Shown here in pieces: positions 10,031 to 18,643 of a DNA stretch of 64,000 bases. Within the stretch, counting starts at the first letter, position 1, and each line of letters opens with the position of its first letter. The stretch is from Actinokineospora pegani (lineage in GTDB: Bacteria; Actinomycetota; Actinomycetes; Mycobacteriales; Pseudonocardiaceae). The DNA lies in NCBI RefSeq assembly GCF_009745975.1, contig NZ_WHOL01000061.1:62001-126000 (forward strand), written 5' to 3'. The translations under genes were made by a program, and so were the position numbers. The notes under the pieces were generated by a model. The model searched no databases, had not been told where the DNA came from, and saw only the letters and a list, made by a program, of their open reading frames with translations.

Positions 10031-10441
10031 CTACAGCCCGAGCGCGGCGGGCGCCGCCGGGTCGGAGTCAGCGAGGAACGACGAGCAGCGGTCCCACTCC
10101 TCGGTCTCCCCGATCTCCCGCGCGGCCTTCGCCAGCACCGCCAGCGCCCGCAGGAACCCCTGGTTGGGCCGGTGCGACCACGGGACCGGCCCGTGCCCCT
10201 TCCACCCCGCCCGCCGCAACTGGTCGAGCCCCCGGTGGTACCCGGTCCGCGCGTACGCGTAGGCCGCCACCGTCTGCCCGTCGGCCAGCGCGGCCTCCGC
10301 CAGCACCGCCCAGGCCTCGGAGAAGTCCGGCGCCCCGGCGACGACCTCGACCGCGGGCTTGCCGCCGTCCAGCGCCGCCTGCAGGTCAGGACGGTCGGGC
10401 AGGTACGTGGGGTCAGGTCCACCGAAGAGGTTCGCAGTCAT
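10031..10441 (-). CDS. DUF3151 family protein (Rv0360c-like)
   Basis: A 136-residue cytosolic protein of the actinobacterial DUF3151 family, function unknown. It is helical, with repeats resembling tetratricopeptides (FSEAWAVLAEAALADGQTVA, then AYAYARTGYHRGLDQLRRAG) and a conserved PVPWSHRPNQGFLRAL stretch. ATG at 10441 is preferred by length; ATG at 10450 or 10453 would add 3-4 residues. It lies between purA and fba, as Rv0360c does in M. tuberculosis. An inverted repeat (GTGATC, 4 nt, GATCAC at 10521-10536) sits in the divergent promoter region. Confidence 0.8.
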   Translation of the reverse strand: MTANLFGGPDPTYLPDRPDLQAALDGGKPAVEVVAGAPDFSEAWAVLAEAALADGQTVAAYAYARTGYHRGLDQLRRAGWKGHGPVPWSHRPNQGFLRALAVLAKAAREIGETEEWDRCSSFLADSDPAAPAALGL

Positions 10442-10673
10442 GCGGCCCATCATGCCGAAGGCCCCCGCGCAGCGCGTGCGCGAGGCGTCGCAGCGGGAAT
10501 CAGCCAGCGCTTCCAGTCTGGTGATCAGGCGATCACAGTGGGACACTGGGTCGGACAGGGTCGTGTCTGTCGCTGTCTGGAAGCGGACCGCAGCCGTTGG
10601 CTCCAAGAGACGGTGAGCGCACGTGTTCCTCGGGATGCAGGCACGCCTACTCCGGCCTGCGAGGAGCACGTGG

Positions 10674-10901
10674 GTGAACGCTGTCCTTCAGCTTGTTGAG
10701 TTGGCGCCCGTCTGGTTGGCGGCACTGGTCGTACTCCTGCGCTGGGCCCCGCGCCCGGTGCTGGTGCTCGTCGCGGGGGTGGTCGCGGTGGTCAGCCGCG
10801 ACGGTGAGCGCGGTCTGCGGGCCATGGACGTGCTCGACGCCGCGCTCGAGCGGGAGCGCCGGGCGGACTCGGGCGGTCGGGCGCGGCGGCGCGGGCGCTA
10901 G
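10674..10901 (+). CDS. small membrane protein
   Basis: A 75-residue protein with two close hydrophobic segments (LAPVWLAALVVLLRW and VLVLVAGVVAVV), then a basic tail ending GGRARRRGR. GTG at 10674 has GAGGAG 7 nt upstream; an earlier in-frame start at 10623 lacks this. The function is unknown; it could be a small accessory membrane protein. It is divergent from the DUF3151 gene, with a 16-bp stem terminator directly after it. Confidence 0.6.
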   Translation: MNAVLQLVELAPVWLAALVVLLRWAPRPVLVLVAGVVAVVSRDGERGLRAMDVLDAALERERRADSGGRARRRGR

Positions 10902-10916
10902 GCGGGCCTTCCACGG

Positions 10917-10958
10917 GCGAAGCCGCCGCCCCGGGGGTTACGGGGGCGGCGGCTTCGC
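10917..10958. terminator. strong terminator hairpin
   Basis: A perfect 16-bp stem around a 10-nt loop, between the small membrane protein gene and the convergent fba gene. It is G+C rich, without a clear T tract. Confidence 0.85.
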
Positions 10959-10975
10959 GACGTGGTGCGGGGTGG

Positions 10976-12010
<1,035 letters not shown>

Positions 12011-12103
12011 CGGGGGTCCTCCTCGGGTGCGGCTTTCGTCGGATACTACGAGCAGCCCAGCCCCGCGCGCTGCGTCAGACGGAGCACACCGGCGAAGGTG
12101 TGA

Positions 12104-12943
12104 TCACCCCTTGAAAGCCGCCCCGAGCCTGCGGTGCGCCGCCATGTCCAGCGACCCGTCGGCCGTGATGACCTGCACCGCCACGTGGTCGGCCCCCGCC
12201 GCGAGGTGCTCGTCGACCCGCTTGGCGATCGCGTCCTCGTCGCCCCAGGCCACGAGCGCGTCCACCAACCGGTCACTGCCCTTGACGTCGTCCTCGGAGA
12301 AGCCGAGCCTGCGCCAGTTGTCGGTGTAGTGCGGCAACTGGAAGTAGAGCGACAGGCCCGCGCGGGCGGTGGCGCGCGCCTTGTCCGGGTCGGTCTCGAG
12401 CACCACGTGCTGCTCCGGCGCGAGCAGCGCGCCGTCGCCGAGGACGCCGCGCGCCCGCGCGGTGTGCTCGGGCGTGACCAGGTAGGGGATGGCACCGCGG
12501 GTGCGGGCGGCGGCGAGCTTGAGCGAACGCGGGCCGAGCACCCCGAGCACGATGGAGTCGGTGGGCACGGCGAGCTGGTCGAGGTACTCCACCAGCTTGC
12601 TGTAGGGCTTCTCGTACGCCTTGCCAGTCGCCTGCTCGATCGGACCCTTGTGGCTGGTGCCGAGACCGAGCACGAACCGGTCCGGGAAGCGCGTGGAGAC
12701 GCGGTCGAACGCGGTGGCGATGCCCGCGGGCCCGTCCAGCCAGATGTTGACGATGCTCGTGCCCACCGCCAGCGCGCGGGTCGCCCCGAGCAGCGGCTCG
12801 ACGACGGACAGGTCACCACCGGGGTTGCCCCCGAGCCACAGCGCGCTGAACCCGAGTTCTTCCAGCTCAGCGGCGTTCTCGGCACCGTCGACCCAAAGCT
12901 GGGTGTTGCTCCAGACACCCACACGGCCTAGCTCGGCAGTCAT
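12104..12943 (-). CDS. LLM-class F420-dependent oxidoreductase
   Basis: A 279-residue luciferase-like TIM-barrel protein. The opening GRVGVWSNTQLWVDGAENAA, FSALWLGGNPGG, FVLGLGTSHKGPIE and the C-terminal AGADHVAVQVITADG are typical of the actinobacterial F420-using TIGR03620-type group. It probably reduces an unidentified small molecule with F420H2, in the cytosol. ATG at 12943 follows CGGAGGGCGA; the open frame continues upstream without a better start. It is divergent from the SDR gene across 277 bp. Confidence 0.85.
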   Translation of the reverse strand: MTAELGRVGVWSNTQLWVDGAENAAELEELGFSALWLGGNPGGDLSVVEPLLGATRALAVGTSIVNIWLDGPAGIATAFDRVSTRFPDRFVLGLGTSHKGPIEQATGKAYEKPYSKLVEYLDQLAVPTDSIVLGVLGPRSLKLAAARTRGAIPYLVTPEHTARARGVLGDGALLAPEQHVVLETDPDKARATARAGLSLYFQLPHYTDNWRRLGFSEDDVKGSDRLVDALVAWGDEDAIAKRVDEHLAAGADHVAVQVITADGSLDMAAHRRLGAAFKG

Positions 12944-13147
12944 TCGCCCTCCGTTCGAATGGATGGTGAATCCTAGCGCGGGCCATTCAGCGGAAATTCG
13001 CCTTGTGCCGAACATCTGGGCGCTGATTCGGATGCTTACCCCCTGGGCCCGGACCGAAACGCGGTGCTGGCGCCTGCCGACGGGGCGGACCTGCCCAGCA
13101 CGCGTCGAACTGACCGGAAGTGATGGGCGACCACGGAGAAATACCTG

Positions 13148-13174
13148 TTACTCGCGGTAGCTTACTCCGGGTAA
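13148..13174. promoter_or_regulatory. tandem TTAC-N5-GTAA palindromes (candidate operator)
   Basis: TTACTCGCGGTAG (13148-13160) and TTACTCCGGGTAA (13162-13174) sit 14 nt apart, 47 bp before the SDR start. The second is a perfect TTAC/GTAA inverted repeat. The spacing and layout suggest a TetR-type dimer site controlling the SDR. The regulator is not identified; no tetR gene adjoins. Confidence 0.5.
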
Positions 13175-13220
13175 GTCGCGGTACGGTGCGGTCTGGGAAC
13201 GCACCGTTCGAGGAGGAACC

Positions 13221-14174
13221 GTGGGCGCGACGAACCTGCTGGCACGCGAGCGCAGCGTGAAGGGCAAGGTCATCCTGATCACCGGAGCCGCTCGGGGCTT
13301 CGGCGCCGGGCTGGCCGAGCGCTTCGCCAAGCGGGGCGCGAAAGTCGCGCTGGTCGGGCTGGAGCCGGACGAGATGGCGGCGGTGGCCGCCAAGTGCGGG
13401 CCCGACGCCGCGGTCTTCACCGCCGACGTGACCTCCTGGGAGGACCTGGAGGCCGCCACCGCCGGGGTCGTCGAGCGGTTCGGCCGCATCGACATCGTGA
13501 TCGCCAACGCGGGCATCGCCGCCGCCGGGTTCATCCGCTCGATCGACCCCAAGGCGTTCGAGAAGACGATCGAGGTCGACCTGCTCGGCGTGTGGCGCAC
13601 CGTCCGGGTGACGCTGCCGCACGTGATCGACAGCAAGGGCTACGTGCTGGTCGTGTCGTCGTTCGCGGCGATCGCGCACGCCCCCGCCATGGGCGCCTAC
13701 GCCGCGGCCAAGGCCGGGGTCGAGGCGTTCACCAACAGCCTGCGCGCCGAGGTCAAGCACCTGGGCGTCAAGGTCGGCGTCGCGCACCCGTCGTGGATCA
13801 AGACCGACCTGGTCAACGGCGCGGACGAGCACCCGGTGTTCGGCCCGCTGCGCCGCTCGATGCCCGGCCCGGTCGGCAAGGCCTACCCGGTGCCGCTGGC
13901 GCTCAACGCGCTGGAGAAGGGCGTGCTGCGCCGCGACCGCTCCATCCACGTGCCCGGCTGGGTCGGCCTGCTCAAGCTGGTGCGCTGGTCGGTGCCGCTG
14001 ATCATCGAGCACGGCGCCCGGTTCACCGGCAACATCGTGGCCAAGGCCGACAAGGCGGCGCTGGAGGACATCGCCAAGCGCGGTGCCGCGGTGTCCTCCG
14101 CGCCGGTCGGCGCCGGCGGCGCGGCGGCGATGGCGGGCAACAAGCCCAAGGCCGTCGAGGCGGCGCGCGACTGA
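13221..14174 (+). CDS. short-chain dehydrogenase/reductase
   Basis: A 317-residue classical SDR. LITGAARGFGAGLAERFA is the Rossmann cofactor loop, IANAGIA the NAG-like motif, and Ser of VVSSFAA with YAAAKAG the catalytic Ser-Tyr-Lys. A C-terminal extension of ~60 residues contains a hydrophobic stretch (LLKLVRWSVPLIIE) that may touch the membrane or bind a lipid substrate. It ends with an Ala/Gly-rich tail. GTG at 13221 has GAGGAGG 5 nt upstream. The substrate is unknown. Candidate operators lie just upstream. Confidence 0.88.
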   Translation: MGATNLLARERSVKGKVILITGAARGFGAGLAERFAKRGAKVALVGLEPDEMAAVAAKCGPDAAVFTADVTSWEDLEAATAGVVERFGRIDIVIANAGIAAAGFIRSIDPKAFEKTIEVDLLGVWRTVRVTLPHVIDSKGYVLVVSSFAAIAHAPAMGAYAAAKAGVEAFTNSLRAEVKHLGVKVGVAHPSWIKTDLVNGADEHPVFGPLRRSMPGPVGKAYPVPLALNALEKGVLRRDRSIHVPGWVGLLKLVRWSVPLIIEHGARFTGNIVAKADKAALEDIAKRGAAVSSAPVGAGGAAAMAGNKPKAVEAARD

Positions 14175-14208
14175 GCTAGAACTGTCGGCTCAACCCCCGG
14201 GAGGCCCC

Positions 14209-14673
14209 ATGTCGCGCCGCGACCAGATCGTCATGACCACCGACGAGGTCGCCGCGTTCCTCGAGCAGGAGCGGGTGGCGAACGTGGCGAGCATGGGCCC
14301 CGGCGGGCGACCGCACCTGGCCCCGCTCTGGTACCTGCCCGAGGGCCCGGTCCTGCGCACGTGGACCTACGGCAGCTCGCAGAAGGTCAAGAACCTCCTG
14401 CGGCTGCCGCAGGCCACGGTGCTGGTCGAGGCGGGCGGCTCCTACGAGGAGCTGCGCGGGGTCAGCATGGAGTGCGACGTCGAGGTGGTCGAGGACGGCG
14501 AGCGGGTCGCCGCGATCGGCGCCGACCTGATGGTCCGCTACTCCGGCAACCCGGAGGTGGCGGCCTCGGCCTCGCAGTTCGTGCGGGTGCAGGCCGCCAA
14601 GCGGGTCGGTCTGGTCTTCACGCCGACGAAGGTCGTGTCCTGGGACCACCGCAAGCTGGGCGGCGGCTACTAG
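14209..14673 (+). CDS. pyridoxamine 5'-phosphate oxidase-fold protein
   Basis: A 154-residue split-barrel flavin/deazaflavin protein (PPOX class). VAAFLEQERVANVASMGPGG, then PHLAPLWYLPEGPVL, is the typical first half; SQKVKNLLRLPQATVLVEAG and the final KVVSWDHRKLGG complete it. Many such actinobacterial proteins use F420 or bind FMN or haem, so the cofactor cannot be told from sequence. ATG at 14209 lies 34 bp after the SDR, so co-transcription is likely. It is convergent with the YciI gene, 7 bp apart. Confidence 0.82.
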   Translation: MSRRDQIVMTTDEVAAFLEQERVANVASMGPGGRPHLAPLWYLPEGPVLRTWTYGSSQKVKNLLRLPQATVLVEAGGSYEELRGVSMECDVEVVEDGERVAAIGADLMVRYSGNPEVAASASQFVRVQAAKRVGLVFTPTKVVSWDHRKLGGGY

Positions 14674-14680
14674 CGGCTCA

Positions 14681-14965
14681 CTAGAGGCTGCTGAGCTTTC
14701 CCAGCTTCGGCTCCCACTCCCGCACCTTCTGCTCCGCCACGACCCCACCGGTGGTGTACGGGTCGGCGGCCAGGATCGCGTCCAGCTCGGCGCGGTCGGC
14801 GACCTTGGCGACGAACATGCCGCCCAGGTCGTCGGCCCACGGCCCACCGCCGACGACCGTGCCCCGATCGGCGAGCTCGAGCAGGTACTCGCGGTGCGCC
14901 GGGCGCGCGGCCCGCAGGGCGTCGCGGTCGGCGGCGTAGGTCGTGTCGACGATGAACCAGGTCAT
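14681..14965 (-). CDS. YciI-like protein
   Basis: A 94-residue protein of the YciI/dimeric alpha-beta barrel superfamily: TWFIVDTTYAADRDALRAAR, HREYLLELADRGTVVGGGPW with the His of the family, and ILAADPYTTGGVV. Its role is unknown; relatives may be small hydrolases or isomerase-like enzymes. ATG at 14965 gives the usual length. It is divergent from the sigma factor across 59 bp. Confidence 0.8.
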   Translation of the reverse strand: MTWFIVDTTYAADRDALRAARPAHREYLLELADRGTVVGGGPWADDLGGMFVAKVADRAELDAILAADPYTTGGVVAEQKVREWEPKLGKLSSL

Positions 14966-15024
14966 GAGCCCATCCTCGCACCGGAGGTCGGTGCGCCCAC
15001 CAGCCGGGACGGTAGGGTTCACGC

Positions 15025-15636
15025 GTGGCAGGGGACGGTGGACGACCTGGTGAGCACCAGCGGTCTGAGGGGCGCGCCGAGCGCAGCGTCGAGCAGACGC
15101 TGACACGGCTGCGGGCGATCGACACCAAGACCGCGCCCCCACCGCAACCCGAGGCGCCGCTCACCCTCGAGGACCTCTACCGCACCCACCGGATGCGGCT
15201 GATCCGGCTGGCGCTGCTGCTGGTCGACGAGCCCGCGACCGCCGAGGACGTGGTGCAGGAGGCGTTCACCGGCCTGCACCGGCACTGGGGCAACCTGCGC
15301 GACGCCGCCGCCGCGGTCGGCTACCTGCGCACCGCCGTGGTCAACGGCTCCCGCAGCGTGCTGCGGCGGCGCAAGACCGCCCGCGAGTACACCCCGCCGC
15401 ACGCGGTCAACGCCCGCTCGGCGGAGAGCCTGGCGATGCTGACCGCCGAGCACCAGAGCGTGGTCCGGGCGCTGTCGCAGCTCCCGCCGCGCCAACGCGA
15501 GGTCCTGGTGCTGCGCTACTACGGCAACCTGACCGAGGCCGAGATCGCCGAGGCCGCGGGCATCTCCAAGGGGACGGTCAAGTCGACCGCCAGCCGCGCC
15601 CTGGAAGCCCTGCAGAAGATCATGAACCAGGCGTGA
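15025..15636 (+). CDS. SigE-family (ECF-like) RNA polymerase sigma factor
   Basis: A 203-residue sigma-70 family factor. Region 2 starts LEDLYRTHRMRLIRLALLLV and includes TAEDVVQEAFTGLHRHW. Region 4 is LPPRQREVLVLRYYGNLTEA with the helix-turn-helix AEAAGISKGTVKSTASRAL. A ~45-residue charged, Pro-containing N-terminal extension precedes region 2. No anti-sigma gene adjoins, so its control is not visible. GTG at 15025 is the likely start. nagA follows after 110 bp with its own operator. Confidence 0.88.
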   Translation: MAGDGGRPGEHQRSEGRAERSVEQTLTRLRAIDTKTAPPPQPEAPLTLEDLYRTHRMRLIRLALLLVDEPATAEDVVQEAFTGLHRHWGNLRDAAAAVGYLRTAVVNGSRSVLRRRKTAREYTPPHAVNARSAESLAMLTAEHQSVVRALSQLPPRQREVLVLRYYGNLTEAEIAEAAGISKGTVKSTASRALEALQKIMNQA

Positions 15637-15666
15637 GCTGACCGGCCCTGCTCCCACCGGGGTACA

Positions 15667-15682
15667 TTTGGTCCAGACCATT
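15667..15682. promoter_or_regulatory. dre-like DasR operator for nagA
   Basis: The 16-mer TTTGGTCCAGACCATT matches 12 of 16 positions of the DasR site ACTGGTCTAGACCAGT and 11 of the 12 core positions (TGGTCTAGACCA). It lies 65 bp before nagA. DasR is a GntR-type repressor of N-acetylglucosamine genes, released by glucosamine-6-phosphate in Streptomyces. The dasR gene is not in this window. Confidence 0.75.
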
Positions 15683-15746
15683 GCGGTCCAGGCCGAGCGG
15701 CTGCCACTGTCGTGGCCTGCCGAGGTGTCCGACAGGGGGCGAGACG

Positions 15747-16889
15747 ATGGCGGGACAGCTCATCACCGGGGGCAGGCTGGTCACCCCGGACGGGGTGCTG
15801 GACGACGGGTGGCTGCTGGTCGAGGACGGAGTCATCGCCGCGCTCGGGACCGGCGCCGCGCCGCGCACCGGGGAGGTCGTCGACGCGGCGGGGTCGTGGG
15901 TGGTGCCCGGCTTCGTCGACATCCACTGCCACGGCGGCGGCGGGTCCGCGTTCACCGACCCCGACCCGGCCGCCGTCCGCGCCGCCGCCGCCGCGCACGC
16001 CGCGCACGGCACCACGACGATGCTGGCCAGCCTGGTCTCCCGCCCGGTCGAGGAGCTGGCCTCGCAGGTCGCCGCGCTGCGCGAGCAGGTCGAGGACGGC
16101 GTGGTCGCGGGCATCCACCTGGAGGGCCCGTTCCTGTCCGCCGCCCGCTGCGGCGCGCACGACCCGGCGGTCCTGCGCGCCCCCGACGCCGACGCGGTGG
16201 CCACGCTGCTGGCCGCGGGCCGGGGCGCGGTCCGCATGGTCACCCTGGCCCCGGAACTCGGCGGCGCCGCACGGGCGGTGCGCCAACTGGTCGACGCGGG
16301 CTCCATCGCCGCGATCGGCCACACCGACGCCACCGAGGCCCAAGTCCGCCCAGCCATCGACGCGGGCGCGACGGTGGCCACGCACCTGTTCAACGGCATG
16401 CGCCCCCTGCACCACCGCGAGCCAGGCCCCATCGGCGCCCTCCTGGACGACGACCGGGTCACCATCGAGCTGATCTGCGACCTGGTCCACCTCAGCCCCA
16501 CGATCGTCCGCCTCGCCTTCGACCACGCGGGCCCCCACCGCACGACCCTCGTCACCGACGCCATAGCCGCCGCGGCGGCGGGCGACGGCACCTACGACCT
16601 GGGCGGCCTCACCGTCGAAGTCCACGAAGGCATCCCCACCCTCGCCGACACCGGCGCCCTGGCAGGCAGCAGCCTCACCATGGACAAGGCCTTCCGCAAC
16701 CTCATCACCGCCTGCGGCACCCCCATCACCAACGCGGTCGAGGCCACCGCCACCAGGCCTGCCGCCCTCCTGGGCCTGACCGACACCACCGGCCGCCTGG
16801 CCAAGGGCCTAGCCGCCGACTTGGTCCTCCTGACCCCATCCCTGGAGGTCACCGCAGTCGCCCGCCGAGGAACCTGGCTGACCCCCTAG
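15747..16889 (+). CDS. nagA: N-acetylglucosamine-6-phosphate deacetylase
   Basis: A 380-residue amidohydrolase that removes acetate from GlcNAc-6-phosphate so the sugar can enter glycolysis or wall-precursor recycling. The metal motif DIHCHGGGG carries HxH; HLEGPF has the metal Glu; GHTDA and HLFNGMRPLHHREPG carry metal and substrate His; LVTDAIAA holds the catalytic Asp. ATG at 15747 lies just after GACAGGGGGCGAG, 65 bp downstream of the DasR-like site, so the gene should respond to chitin-derived sugar. nagB and the importer are not nearby. Confidence 0.92.
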   Translation: MAGQLITGGRLVTPDGVLDDGWLLVEDGVIAALGTGAAPRTGEVVDAAGSWVVPGFVDIHCHGGGGSAFTDPDPAAVRAAAAAHAAHGTTTMLASLVSRPVEELASQVAALREQVEDGVVAGIHLEGPFLSAARCGAHDPAVLRAPDADAVATLLAAGRGAVRMVTLAPELGGAARAVRQLVDAGSIAAIGHTDATEAQVRPAIDAGATVATHLFNGMRPLHHREPGPIGALLDDDRVTIELICDLVHLSPTIVRLAFDHAGPHRTTLVTDAIAAAAAGDGTYDLGGLTVEVHEGIPTLADTGALAGSSLTMDKAFRNLITACGTPITNAVEATATRPAALLGLTDTTGRLAKGLAADLVLLTPSLEVTAVARRGTWLTP

Positions 16890-16972
16890 CCCTTGCCCTT
16901 GCCCTTGAAGCAGCGCGCCCACCCACCCCAACGAGCCGCCCAAGCAAGAATCCGCTCTTTAGACTCACCCAC

Positions 16973-17224
16973 GTGCCAGACGAAGACCCAGAACGCCTCC
17001 TGGCCGAGGCGCTCCGAGCGCAAGCCACCCGCACCCCGGTCCCCGACAGCGCCATCTCCGGCTACGGCCTGCTCTCCGGCAACGACCTCCCCCTCCCCGA
17101 GAACACCCCCACCACCCGCATCCCACGACAAACAACCACCACGACCACCACCTGGGTCCTCGCCCTGGCCCTGCTCCTGGGACTCGCGGCAGGCACGGTC
17201 ATCGGATTGATCACCCTGCTCTAA
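16973..17224 (+). CDS. small C-tail-anchored membrane protein
   Basis: An 83-residue protein of unknown function. It starts with an acidic amphipathic helix (PDEDPERLLAEALRAQA), continues with a Pro/Thr-rich linker that includes seven consecutive Thr, and ends with one hydrophobic helix (WVLALALLLGLAAGTVIGLI). The large domain should face the cytosol. GTG at 16973 is chosen from the helix start; no strong ribosome site is seen. Same strand as nagA (83 bp) and DedA (63 bp). Confidence 0.6.
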   Translation: MPDEDPERLLAEALRAQATRTPVPDSAISGYGLLSGNDLPLPENTPTTRIPRQTTTTTTTWVLALALLLGLAAGTVIGLITLL

Positions 17225-17287
17225 CCCGGACATTCCAGGCACCATCCGCTCAGGGCGGTCACAGGCAAGCCCTGTACCTTATCGGGC

Positions 17288-18007
17288 GTGCGCGCCACTG
17301 AGCTTCCTGTGAACCTGGCCCTGCTGCCGAGCTGGTTGGACCCCGAGGTCATCCTGAGCAGCCTGGGCTGGTTCCTGGTGCCCGGCCTGTGCCTGATCAT
17401 CTTCGCCGAGTGCGGGTTGCTGCTGGGCTTCTTCCTGCCCGGCGACTCGCTGCTGTTCACCGCAGGCCTGTTCATCGCCAAGGACGCCGCGGGCGACGGG
17501 CTGGTGGACATGCCGCCGCTGTGGGTGGTGTGCCTGCTGCTGACTATCTGCGCTTTCGTGGGCAACATGGTCGGCTACTGGATCGGGGCCAAGGCCGGGC
17601 CCGCGCTGTTCAACAAGCCCGACTCCAAGCTGTTCAAGCAGGAGCACGTGGTCAAGACGCACGCGTTCTTCGAGAAGTACGGCCCCCGGGCGATCGTGCT
17701 GGCGCGCTTCGTGCCGATCGTGCGCACCTTCATCACCGCGGTCGCGGGCGTCGGCCGGATGGACGCGAAGAAGTTCTTCACCTACTCCGCCATCGGCGCG
17801 GTGCTGTGGGCGACCGGCGTGACCGTGCTCGGCTACTTCCTCGGCCAGATCCCGTTCGTGCACCAGAACCTCGAGTCGATGATCCTGCTGATCGTCTTCC
17901 TCTCGATCGTGCCGATCATCATCGAGGTCATCAAGGCCCGCCGCGAGAAGAAGCACGAGGCCCAGCGGGCCACCGAGGAGACCACCCAGTTCCGCCCGCT
18001 CAGCTAG
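17288..18007 (+). CDS. DedA-family membrane protein, copy 1 (Rv0364-like)
   Basis: A 239-residue integral membrane protein of the DedA/SNARE-associated family, thought to flip or scramble lipids such as undecaprenyl phosphate. Family marks: CGLLLGFFLPGDSLLFTAG, FVGNMVGYWIGAKAGPALF, ARFVPIVRTFITAVAGVGRM, and a basic tail KARREKKHEAQR. About five hydrophobic segments are present. GTG at 17288 is used; GTG at 17309 is possible. Its end overlaps the convergent gene at 18000 by 8 bp. A second, more divergent DedA lies at 26147. Confidence 0.9.
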   Translation: MRATELPVNLALLPSWLDPEVILSSLGWFLVPGLCLIIFAECGLLLGFFLPGDSLLFTAGLFIAKDAAGDGLVDMPPLWVVCLLLTICAFVGNMVGYWIGAKAGPALFNKPDSKLFKQEHVVKTHAFFEKYGPRAIVLARFVPIVRTFITAVAGVGRMDAKKFFTYSAIGAVLWATGVTVLGYFLGQIPFVHQNLESMILLIVFLSIVPIIIEVIKARREKKHEAQRATEETTQFRPLS

Positions 18008-18593
18008 CCCAGACCTGCCGCGCCGCCGTCACGGCGGCGGCGTGGTACGGCGGCAGCAGGCCACCGTCGGCGATGACCTCGATCGGCCACTTCTCCTGGC
18101 GGCGCACCCACAGCTTCGCCCGCAGGGCAGCCGTCGCGCGCAGCTCGTCCGAGTCCGGCGCGACCTGCACCAGGTAGACCCAGACCGGCGGGTGCGGCAC
18201 GTCCGGCAGGGGCTCGCGCCACGCGCGGCGCACCCGGCGCGCACCGACCAGCGGCGCCTCGGCGACCAGGACGTGGTCGGCCCCGGTGGGGTCGGGCGCC
18301 TCGGGCGGGCCGGTCGGGGTGAACCGGTGGGCGGGGGGCGGGGCCAGGTCGGCGTGCGGGACCTCGGCGAACACCGGGTCGTTCGGGTCGTCGACGATCC
18401 CGCGGATGAGCGCTGCCTCCGCCGCGGTCACCGCCACCTGCTCGCAGACCAGGCCCAGCAGCAGCGCGGACGAGGCCAGCTCGACCTCGCCAGCCGCGAA
18501 CTGGGCCGCCACCGCCCCGATCGCGTCGTCGGACAGCCTGCCGGAGAGCCTGCGCGCCACCTCAGCGACGGCGACGTGCTGTGCGACGACCAT
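18000..18593 (-). CDS. hypothetical protein
   Basis: A 197-residue protein I do not recognise. The N-terminal ~70 residues are helical and Ala-rich (RLSDDAIGAVAAQFAAGEVE), with two further helices. A Pro-rich linker follows (APPPAHRFTPTGPPEAPDPT). The C-terminal half reads as alpha/beta (ADHVLVAEAPLVGARRV, VWVYLVQVAPDSDELR) and ends WPIEVIADGGLLPPYH. No signal peptide, membrane span or cysteine-rich motif is seen. ATG at 18593 follows a G-run. Confidence 0.6.
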   Translation of the reverse strand: MVVAQHVAVAEVARRLSGRLSDDAIGAVAAQFAAGEVELASSALLLGLVCEQVAVTAAEAALIRGIVDDPNDPVFAEVPHADLAPPPAHRFTPTGPPEAPDPTGADHVLVAEAPLVGARRVRRAWREPLPDVPHPPVWVYLVQVAPDSDELRATAALRAKLWVRRQEKWPIEVIADGGLLPPYHAAAVTAARQVWAS

Positions 18594-18643
18594 CCATCCC
18601 CCCCAAGCCAGTGCGCCGTACGGTTACTGGTGGACGGTAGCGG

